DNA of 13,137 bases from Bacteroidales bacterium (lineage in GTDB: Bacteria > Bacteroidota > Bacteroidia > Bacteroidales > FEN-979). The stretch is taken from NCBI GenBank assembly GCA_016926765.1, contig JAFGNY010000127.1:1-13137 (forward strand). Direction: 5' to 3'. Under the pieces are notes generated by a model. The model ran no database searches and was not told where the DNA came from. It saw only the letters and a list, made by a program, of their open reading frames with translations. The position numbers and the translations under genes are program-made. Positions 7,008 to 13,137 of the stretch are shown here, one piece after another (the first letter of the stretch is position 1; each line of letters opens with the position of its first letter).

Positions 7008-7987
7008 ACTAGAGCCCTCCTTAAGATTGATGCAGGCAGACTAAACCGGTAAAAGGTACCCGCCGGATCGTCGATGGTTTCCACTGCTTTTTCTATTTCC
7101 TTTTCGTCGTTGGAGTCGATCATGGTAGCGATTGCCGAAAGCATCTTAGCGCCGGGATCGATGACAGCTTCCGCAGGACCATAGCAACCCCGGCAGGGCG
7201 CGTTTCCTTCGATACATCTGACACCGCACCCGGCCCGGGTAGCGGGTCCCATACAAATCACACCCTGTTCCAGAAAACAGGTCACGCCGTCATCCTTGAT
7301 GTCAATAGGCCGGTAGAAGCGCTTAACCTTCTTGTTTTCCGTTTTAACCCGTTTGCACTCGTCACACTGGGTCTTTTCGGAAGCCCCGACCACCGAACCG
7401 GGAGGCGGAAGCGTCGCCCCCGTTGCGATCAGCATAAATACCTCCAACAGCCGTTCCGACTGGGGCGGGCAACCGGGAAGATAATAGTCAACATCAACTA
7501 CCTGATTAAGACTCCTGACATCGTTGTAGAATTCAGGAAGTTCCAGGATTCCTTCATCAACCTCGAAGTGGGTCTGGGGTAAGATTTTGTCGGGATTCAC
7601 TGTCGATTCACTGGTTTCGTAAACCCGTTTGAAGATGGCTTCCTTGGTGGTGAAATTCGCCAGACCAGGGATGCCTCCCAGGTGGGCACATGATCCATAG
7701 GCGACGAGCACTTTTGATTTTTTTCGTAACAGTTTTGCAATGTGTTCATTTTCGCTGTTTCGTACTGCCCCGTTATACAGGGTGACGTCAATGTATTTAT
7801 CTGGCATCGCTTCCACATCTTTGTACTTCGTATCCAGGGCAATGGGCCAGAATACCAGATCGGCTGCCGCAATAACGTCCAGAAGTTTCTCGTGGACATC
7901 CAGCACTGAAACACAACACCCGCCACAGGCAGCTCCCCAATAGACGGCGAGTTTCAGTTTCGGTTTTTGAACGGTTTCTTCTTTCAT
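7004..7987 (-). CDS. mvhG: MvhG-like [NiFe] hydrogenase small subunit
   Basis: A 327-residue iron-sulfur subunit that takes electrons from the NiFe site to MvhD. The proximal cluster ligands are visible as WGAACGGCC (C21, C24), YGSCAHLGG (C100) and LPGCPP (C173). The C-terminal part has a cysteine set (C208, C211, C237, C245, C254, C258, C265, C268) expected to hold the medial and distal clusters, including GPATRAGCG and PCRGCYGP motifs seen in MvhG/FrhG/HoxY-type small subunits. There is no twin-arginine signal, so the enzyme is cytoplasmic, as in group 3. The gene starts four bases after mvhD ends and overlaps mvhA by four bases, so stoichiometric co-translation is likely. Confidence 0.95.
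   Translation of the reverse strand: MKEETVQKPKLKLAVYWGAACGGCCVSVLDVHEKLLDVIAAADLVFWPIALDTKYKDVEAMPDKYIDVTLYNGAVRNSENEHIAKLLRKKSKVLVAYGSCAHLGGIPGLANFTTKEAIFKRVYETSESTVNPDKILPQTHFEVDEGILELPEFYNDVRSLNQVVDVDYYLPGCPPQSERLLEVFMLIATGATLPPPGSVVGASEKTQCDECKRVKTENKKVKRFYRPIDIKDDGVTCFLEQGVICMGPATRAGCGVRCIEGNAPCRGCYGPAEAVIDPGAKMLSAIATMIDSNDEKEIEKAVETIDDPAGTFYRFSLPASILRRALV
7015..7020 (-). promoter_or_regulatory. Shine-Dalgarno-like GGAGGG before mvhA
   Basis: On the minus strand GGAGGG lies seven bases before the mvhA ATG, inside the last codons of mvhG, where it encodes part of the Arg-Arg-Ala near its C-terminus. No other start in the operon has a comparable site. It may raise translation of the large subunit, or may be a coincidence of AGG-AGG arginine codons. 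Confidence 0.35.
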
Positions 7988-7991
7988 GATG

Positions 7992-8420
7992 TTAAATGGC
8001 TAAGGTCTCAGCGACCTGTTTGACTTGACTTGGACCGAGTTCTTTGATTCGTTCGGTCATTGAGTCGACCAGTTCAGCGAATTGTTTTCCTTCGCTGGCA
8101 CTGATCCATTCCAGGTGGAGCCGTTCAGGTTCGATTCCCATTTGAGTAATGTACTTCTTCATCAACTTGAACCGGCGGAGGCATTTGTAATTCCCCTCCT
8201 GGTAATGGCAGTCTCCGGGATGGCAGCCACAGATGAGGACGCCGTCGGCTCCCTCCCGGAATGATTTATAGACAAACGTGGGATCAACCCGTCCGGAACA
8301 CATGACCCGGATAACCCGAATGTTAGGCTTGTATTTCATTCGGGAAGTACCTGCTAAATCTGCGCCTGTGTATGAACACCAGTTGCAGAGAAAGGCGACG
8401 ATAGTGGGTTTGAATTCCAT
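7992..8420 (-). CDS. mvhD: MvhD-like [2Fe-2S] electron-transfer subunit
   Basis: A 142-residue stand-alone protein of the MvhD family, which carries one [2Fe-2S] cluster and links a group 3c hydrogenase to HdrA. The family pattern is clear: FLCNWCSYTGAD (C12, C15), RVMCSGRVDP (C41) and ICGCHPGDCHY (C64, C66, C71), followed by C80. It starts one base after the stop of the HdrA-1 gene and precedes mvhG by four bases, so it sits between the hydrogenase and the flavoprotein genes, matching its expected place in the electron path. In sulfate-reducer QmoB this domain is fused to the C-terminus of the HdrA part; here it is a separate gene, as in methanogens. Confidence 0.95.
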   Translation of the reverse strand: MEFKPTIVAFLCNWCSYTGADLAGTSRMKYKPNIRVIRVMCSGRVDPTFVYKSFREGADGVLICGCHPGDCHYQEGNYKCLRRFKLMKKYITQMGIEPERLHLEWISASEGKQFAELVDSMTERIKELGPSQVKQVAETLAI

Positions 8421-8421
8421 A

Positions 8422-10155
8422 TTAATTGATTTTAAGGGTCATTTCCATAAGTCCGGCGATCTGTGACAGGATCTGTTGGTCAGTGAAGTGCTTGCTCCTG
8501 ATAGCGCCTGTCGGACAAGTAGATCCGCAGGTACCACATCCTTTGCACAGGACTTCATTAACCACGGAGACCCGTTTATTCTGATCGAAGTGAATGGCTG
8601 AATAGGGGCAAACCAGGATACATGTCTGGCATCCGCAGCAGATCGCTTCATTGACTTGTGCCGTGGTAACCTCCACGAAAACCGATCCCTGATTGATAGT
8701 GGCCAGAACCCGGGCAGCTGCTGCCTTCGCCTGGGAAATGGCATCGGGGATACCTTTTGGTCCCTGGCAGTTTCCGACGATATAGACACCGGCCGTCGTG
8801 GTGGCAACAGGATCCAGTTTCGGGTGTTTCTCAATGAAGAACTGATTTCCGCAAACGCTGATCCCAACGGCATGTGCCACATCCTTAACATCCTCGTGGG
8901 CTTCCATCCCCACCATCAGGATGATCAGGTCGGCAGGAACCTCCAGCCCCAGCCCCGAAATCTTCTCCCGGAAGAAAATCAGCATATGAGGATCGGCAGG
9001 ATCTATAGATCTGATGATCTGTGGCATTTCTTTCTGTTGATCAAACATCATGAACGTGATGTTCTTCCGGGAAGTTTCCGTGTATAGTTCCTCACACCCT
9101 TTCCCGAAAGCCCGCATATCAGCGTATAGGTCGAAGATGTTCGAATCGGGCAGCAGGGTCCGGATCTGGTTGGCGAATTTCAGGGCCACCTGGCAGCAGG
9201 TACGGGAACAATATTCGTGAAATTCAGTGTTCCGGCTACCCACACAATGAATGATTGCGATGTTCTGCGGTGGTTTTCCTGATCGGGTCAGTATCTGACC
9301 CGACCGCAGCATATCCTCAAACTCCACCGATGTGAGGACATCGGGAAGTCTGCCATATCCATACTCTCCCACACGGGATGCATCAAAGGGTTTCAGTCCT
9401 GTGGAAACGATGATATTGCCAAAGGTAAGGGTTACCGGCTGTTGGTTTTCAGTCAGGATGGTTGTTGTAAAGTTGCCGATGAAACCGTCGACTTTTTCTA
9501 CTGTAGTATCGCAGAATACCTTGATATGCGGGTGATTGAGGGTGCGGCGGAGGAGTGTCTCGAGCATGGAGCCGGCATCGTAAAGGTATGGGTAGGTCAG
9601 GTCGAGGTGGTTGACCAATCCTCCCAGCCTATCGCTTTTTTCCACCAGGTACACCTCCCTGCCGGCGTTTGCAACTTCCAGAGCAGCCGACATACCGGCC
9701 ACTCCTCCCCCGATCACAAGGGTGGCGGGGTTGATCGTAACACTGCGCTTATCAAGGGGTTCATGATATTTCACCCGGCTAATGGAAGCTGCCACCAGTT
9801 CAATGGCTTTCCTGGTGGCCTCTTCCCGGTTATCATGGACCCAGGAATCCTGCTCCCGGATATTCGCCATCTCAAACAGATAGGCATTGAGTCCTGCCTT
9901 CTCCAGAGCCCTCCGGAAAGTCAGTTCATGGATCCGGGGAGAACAGGCAGCCACTACGATCCGGTTCAGCTTGTGTTCCTGAATATCACAGGCAATCAGT
10001 TCCTGTCCGGGATCAGAACACATGTATTTGTAATTTTTCGATACGACAACATGAGGGAGTTTGCTAACCTGTTCTGTAACCTGCTCCACATCCACCATCT
10101 TGGCGATGTTTGTACCGCACCAGCAAATATAAACTCCGATTCTTGGTTCTTCCAT
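8422..10155 (-). CDS. hdrA: HdrA-like flavoprotein 1 (N-terminal cysteines and C-terminal ferredoxin domain; no inserted ferredoxin)
   Basis: A 577-residue FAD and iron-sulfur protein. Residues 1-140 are the HdrA N-terminal domain with its cysteines in place: ICWCG (C11, C13), MCSDPGQ (C46) and ACSPR (C71). The FAD Rossmann motif GGGVAG is at 149-154 and the acidic ribose-binding position is E172. HCVGSR (C304) and YCSRTCC (C316, C320, C321) follow. The C-terminus has two [4Fe-4S] motifs: C506/C509/C512/C516 and C537/C540/C543/C547. Two parts of ordinary HdrA are absent: the ferredoxin insert after the first FAD segment, and the CxxC of DCxACILTPKM, replaced here by YDAGSMLETLL (192-202). This protein is next to mvhD and is the likely direct acceptor of hydrogenase electrons. 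It is the paralogue of the 11311-13116 product. QmoB-like is an equally fair name. Confidence 0.92.
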   Translation of the reverse strand: MEEPRIGVYICWCGTNIAKMVDVEQVTEQVSKLPHVVVSKNYKYMCSDPGQELIACDIQEHKLNRIVVAACSPRIHELTFRRALEKAGLNAYLFEMANIREQDSWVHDNREEATRKAIELVAASISRVKYHEPLDKRSVTINPATLVIGGGVAGMSAALEVANAGREVYLVEKSDRLGGLVNHLDLTYPYLYDAGSMLETLLRRTLNHPHIKVFCDTTVEKVDGFIGNFTTTILTENQQPVTLTFGNIIVSTGLKPFDASRVGEYGYGRLPDVLTSVEFEDMLRSGQILTRSGKPPQNIAIIHCVGSRNTEFHEYCSRTCCQVALKFANQIRTLLPDSNIFDLYADMRAFGKGCEELYTETSRKNITFMMFDQQKEMPQIIRSIDPADPHMLIFFREKISGLGLEVPADLIILMVGMEAHEDVKDVAHAVGISVCGNQFFIEKHPKLDPVATTTAGVYIVGNCQGPKGIPDAISQAKAAAARVLATINQGSVFVEVTTAQVNEAICCGCQTCILVCPYSAIHFDQNKRVSVVNEVLCKGCGTCGSTCPTGAIRSKHFTDQQILSQIAGLMEMTLKIN

Positions 10156-10170
10156 AGATCTACTAGTTGA

Positions 10171-11295
10171 TTAGTTAGTTTGTGTCATAGCTGAATTCTG
10201 AAGTCGCGCAAAATATACCGCAAAAGGGCGGTAAGCCAGATGAGACCATTTTGAAAAAGGAACCTCGATCAGAATCATCGGGACCAGGATAGCCATGTGG
10301 GCGATGTAGCAGATATATGTTGCCAATGGCAACCCGTTGACCCGGAAGATGTGGATCAGAATCCCTGTGATGACAGTCAGGGTAAGCATGATCAGAAAAA
10401 GCCAGTCACTCACATGGGAAAACTGAAACTTGATCTGTTGCTTTTTCCAGCGGCCGATGATCGCTGCAGTCAGACCAATAAGCAGCCCGATGGTGGCATA
10501 GTATCCCAGCGATCGCTGAAGGTGCCAGGCCGGATGAATCTTCTCAGTCTGAAACCAAGGCAGAAATACCACGATAAGAATAAACATGATAGTGTATCCC
10601 GACATCAGGAGCCAGTGATAAAGCCAGTAAGATTTGTCGTCGCATTTTGAGAACTTGGGCTGGACTACAAAGTTGAATATCAATTGCCAAAACTCACGGA
10701 GGTGTACCAGGATTCCAACCCCTTTGGACGTTCCCATCCATACGACCCGGTAGTACATCCGAAGAATATTTGAGATCAATAGTCCGGCCACTATGAAAGC
10801 CATCGCCCAGTCGAAGTATTCGATGATTGCTATTGGAGCGAAGCTGTTCACCTTGACACCCCCTTCGGCTGTCAGGGTAGTGTCAAGTGGCGGAAGTACA
10901 AAAAGAAATGCCAGCACCACCAGGATGGCGAACAGGATAATGAATGCCAGTTCCCATACCTTGGAAGTATAGAATTTTTTCGACAGGCCTGTCCAGTCGT
11001 AGATCGAAGTAAGATACCTGCGAAGGGACATCATCAGTTCTCCCGGATTGGCGTTTCGGGGACAAGTTTCGCTGCATTCACCGCAATAGTAACATAACCA
11101 GGGCTCCACACAGGTACTTAGCTGATCCTTCAGTCCCATTTGCATCAACCGGATCTCTTTCCGGGGGAAAAGGAGTCCCTGGGCAGTCAGCGGACAGATG
11201 GCAGTACAGGTTCCACAGTGATAGCAATCGTTCCAGTCCCTGATGCCAAACTCTTTTAGTTCTTTTGGCAGGTTCGGATTTACTCGGTTGTTCAT
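10171..11295 (-). CDS. qmoC: QmoC-like membrane protein: HdrC ferredoxin domain fused to HdrE-type cytochrome b domain
   Basis: A 374-residue protein of the length of QmoC. Residues 20-80 are an HdrC-like domain with two [4Fe-4S] motifs: C24/C27/C30/C34 and C68/C71/C74/C78, with an extra C62. After residue 110 come six hydrophobic segments (about 112-134, 155-178, 223-246, 262-281, 296-318 and 326-344), resembling the HdrE/NarI-type membrane cytochrome b. Histidines in or near helices (H227, H294, H315, H333) are candidate heme b ligands; which pairs bind heme cannot be read from sequence alone. In sulfate reducers QmoC passes electrons between menaquinol and the QmoAB flavoproteins. Here the gene lies between the two HdrA-like genes, 15 bases from each, so this subunit probably anchors the complex to the membrane and exchanges electrons with menaquinone. 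Confidence 0.9.
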   Translation of the reverse strand: MNNRVNPNLPKELKEFGIRDWNDCYHCGTCTAICPLTAQGLLFPRKEIRLMQMGLKDQLSTCVEPWLCYYCGECSETCPRNANPGELMMSLRRYLTSIYDWTGLSKKFYTSKVWELAFIILFAILVVLAFLFVLPPLDTTLTAEGGVKVNSFAPIAIIEYFDWAMAFIVAGLLISNILRMYYRVVWMGTSKGVGILVHLREFWQLIFNFVVQPKFSKCDDKSYWLYHWLLMSGYTIMFILIVVFLPWFQTEKIHPAWHLQRSLGYYATIGLLIGLTAAIIGRWKKQQIKFQFSHVSDWLFLIMLTLTVITGILIHIFRVNGLPLATYICYIAHMAILVPMILIEVPFSKWSHLAYRPFAVYFARLQNSAMTQTN

Positions 11296-11310
11296 ATAAG
11301 AGTGATAGGT

Positions 11311-13116
11311 TTAACTGATTATTGCCAGTTCGTTAGCGTTATTGAGTACTGATTCAGGGGTCAGGTTTTCAAATCCGACGGAAACCTTGCCCCTGATTAT
11401 ATTTTGTATCACTTTTGCGGCAGCCGCAGATCCCTGAGCCACCGAATCGGGAATGTCTTTCGGTCCCTGGCATACGCCGGCGATGTAAATCCCTCCGAAA
11501 GAGGTTCCCGTGGGATCGGTATTGCTGTTCATCGCCATGAACCATCCGTCAGGAGATCGTTTTATCCCAAGAATCTGACAAATCTTCTCAGCGTCTTCAG
11601 AAGGCTCCAGTCCGGTTGCGAGCACAACCATATCGACCTCTGTTTCAAGAAGCCTTCGGTTTTCAACATCCTCACCCCGCAACCGTAAAACCTCTCCGTT
11701 TGGTTCGATCATGGCTGTCTTCCCGCGGATGATATGGACCCCCTCCCGGCTGATCCGCTGATAGAACTCTTCGTATCCTTTCCCGAATGCACGCATGTCA
11801 ATATAAAACTCATAGATCTCCGATTCAGGAAGTTTCTCCCTGACCAGATGGGCAAACTTGAGGGAGTACATGCAACAAACACGGGAACAGTATTTATTAT
11901 AGTTTTCATCCCGGCTTCCTACACAATGAATAATAGCGATCCGTGAGGGTTTCGGGCTTTCGGTGTTGAACACCCAGCGCCCTTTTTTATCCTGGCTACG
12001 CAAATGGATATTGCCACCCGTCGAGCCTGCAGCGTTGAGCAACCGTTCGAATTCAAGTGCTGTAACAACATTGGGGAACTTTCCATACCCGAACTGCGGC
12101 ATCCGGGCAGCGTCGAACGGTTTGAAACCGGTTGCTACAATGATATTTCCAACATTCAGCTTTACCGTCTCATCTATTTCGTCCAGGTTGATGCAGTCGG
12201 GAACCGGACAAGCCTTGATACATGCCTTGCACTTCCCTGTTTTCAGGTAGATGCACGCGTTCTCATCGATCAGGTATTTATTGGGAACAGCCTGCGGAAA
12301 AGGGATATAGATGGCTTTGCGCAAACAGGTTTCTGCATCGAATTCACTGGGGGCAGTCGCCGGACATTTCTCCGAACAGGAACCGCAACCGATGCAGGTG
12401 GAAAGATTCACACGCCGGGCCTTTTTCCTGACCGTGACCCAGTAGTTTCCCGGGACACCCCAAACATCCAGTACCTCCGAATAAGTCATCAGATCGATGT
12501 TCGGATGCTGGTTCACCTCTACCATCTTGGGCGTAAGAATACAGGCGGCACAATCGAGTGTGGGAAATGTTTTATCAAAGGTGGCCATCTTTCCGCCGAT
12601 GGTCCCGGACTTCTCCACCAGGAACACATGTACATGGCCATCGGCCATTTCAAGTGCGGCTTGTATTCCGGTGATTCCTCCTCCGATCACCAGCGTATCG
12701 GGGATCATCTGCAGATCTCCCTGCAAGGCAGCAGATTCAAATGAAACACCCTTGACAGCACATTCAACCAGGGCCTGTGCCATGGCGGTATCTTCCTGCG
12801 AAACCAATCCATATTCCTGAAAGCTCAGAAGTTTGATATCGTTCACGGTTTTTCCGGCTTCCAGCATCGCTGTCTCAAAGTAACCCGAAATAAATCCGGG
12901 TTTGTTACCGGCAATAATCAGCTGGTCGATGGAAGTACTCCGAACTATGTTCGCTAGTTTATCGATGGTTTCCCTGCTCGTGTCATTGAGGATCTGAATC
13001 ATTGAAACCTGACTGTAATTTTTAAAATTCTCAAAAAGTGCCTGATAGTTTATATTTCCATTCCCTGTAATTGAGGAGTTGTCTAATATAATGCCCTTAT
13101 TTACAATATCTTTCAT
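11311..13116 (-). CDS. hdrA: HdrA-like flavoprotein 2 (inserted ferredoxin domain; N-terminal cluster site lost, no C-terminal ferredoxin)
   Basis: A 601-residue HdrA/QmoA-like FAD protein and the first gene of the visible operon. The N-terminal 140 residues align in length with those of the neighbouring paralogue, but every cluster cysteine is replaced: DNSSITG stands where ICWCG is, and IAGNKPG where AACSPR is. The FAD motif GGGITG is at 145-150, followed by E168. LDCAACILTPKM (C189, C192) is intact, and an inserted ferredoxin domain follows (C241/C244/C247/C251 and C288/C296/C299/C303, also C264 and C308). HCVGSRD (C398) and YCSRVCC (C410, C414, C415) are present. The protein ends about 25 residues after the last FAD-domain helix, with no C-terminal ferredoxin. 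An in-frame TGA at 13135-13137 precludes a longer start, and the length match to the paralogue supports ATG 13116. The promoter must be within or beyond the last 21 bases. Confidence 0.92.
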   Translation of the reverse strand: MKDIVNKGIILDNSSITGNGNINYQALFENFKNYSQVSMIQILNDTSRETIDKLANIVRSTSIDQLIIAGNKPGFISGYFETAMLEAGKTVNDIKLLSFQEYGLVSQEDTAMAQALVECAVKGVSFESAALQGDLQMIPDTLVIGGGITGIQAALEMADGHVHVFLVEKSGTIGGKMATFDKTFPTLDCAACILTPKMVEVNQHPNIDLMTYSEVLDVWGVPGNYWVTVRKKARRVNLSTCIGCGSCSEKCPATAPSEFDAETCLRKAIYIPFPQAVPNKYLIDENACIYLKTGKCKACIKACPVPDCINLDEIDETVKLNVGNIIVATGFKPFDAARMPQFGYGKFPNVVTALEFERLLNAAGSTGGNIHLRSQDKKGRWVFNTESPKPSRIAIIHCVGSRDENYNKYCSRVCCMYSLKFAHLVREKLPESEIYEFYIDMRAFGKGYEEFYQRISREGVHIIRGKTAMIEPNGEVLRLRGEDVENRRLLETEVDMVVLATGLEPSEDAEKICQILGIKRSPDGWFMAMNSNTDPTGTSFGGIYIAGVCQGPKDIPDSVAQGSAAAAKVIQNIIRGKVSVGFENLTPESVLNNANELAIIS

Positions 13117-13137
13117 TTGATAATAATTTTGATTTCA

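Noticed and set aside
5544..8420. F420-reducing (Frh) or NAD-linked (Hox) hydrogenase
   Set aside because: No FrhB-like or HoxFU-like gene is present; the MvhD gene and HdrA-like partners point to group 3c.
9442..10170. Plus-strand 242-residue open frame
   Set aside because: It is antisense to the well-supported HdrA-1 gene, and its translation shows no recognisable domain.
12004..12744. Plus-strand 246-residue open frame
   Set aside because: It lies opposite the HdrA-2 gene, whose ferredoxin and FAD motifs are clear; the antisense translation has no coherent motif.
8422..13116. A true heterodisulfide reductase operon
   Set aside because: No HdrB CCG-domain protein is encoded in the window, and the membrane subunit has the QmoC-type HdrC-HdrE fusion.

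Overview
The window looks like part of a genome from an anaerobic member of the Bacteroidota. The evidence is a lipoprotein signal ending in SCKKD, a -7 box matching TAnnTTTG in front of that gene, and almost no Shine-Dalgarno sequences before the starts. The assignment is inference; there is no rRNA or other taxonomic marker. Gene packing is tight: the largest spaces without a gene are about 90 bases, and I see no tRNA, rRNA, CRISPR array, insertion sequence or integrase.

Layout. At the left edge (1-374, minus) is the N-terminal part of a secreted lipoprotein with a class 3 lipase-like start. Next (464-1225, minus) is a six-helix UreH/TauE-like metal transporter with a histidine-rich loop. 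Reading the other way (1313-5028, plus) is a two-gene unit joined by an ATGA overlap: a small four-helix membrane protein, then a 1104-residue protein joining an NAD(P)-binding epimerase-like SDR domain, an all-helical domain resembling RsbRD_N, and a complete CpI/HndD-type [FeFe] hydrogenase.

Converging on it from the right (13116 to 5070, minus) is one seven-gene operon with gaps of 0-15 bases or short overlaps. In transcription order it runs: HdrA-like flavoprotein 2, QmoC-like membrane protein (an HdrC-HdrE fusion), HdrA-like flavoprotein 1, MvhD, MvhG, MvhA and a hydrogenase maturation protease. Together these make a group 3c-type [NiFe] hydrogenase attached through MvhD to two HdrA-like flavoproteins and a membrane cytochrome b-like subunit.

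How they may work together. H2 oxidised at MvhA would pass electrons through MvhG and MvhD to HdrA-1, then HdrA-2 and the QmoC-like subunit into menaquinone, possibly with flavin-based bifurcation or confurcation involving a ferredoxin. No HdrB (CCG-domain) gene is present, so heterodisulfide is not the evident acceptor. The two HdrA-like proteins have complementary cofactor sets: HdrA-1 keeps the N-terminal cysteines and the C-terminal ferredoxin domain, while HdrA-2 has lost both but keeps the CxxC after the FAD region and the inserted ferredoxin domain. This Mvh-Qmo-like hybrid and the SDR-helical-[FeFe] fusion are the two most interesting items. Their proximity suggests a site of H2 production and H2 re-oxidation, which is inference.
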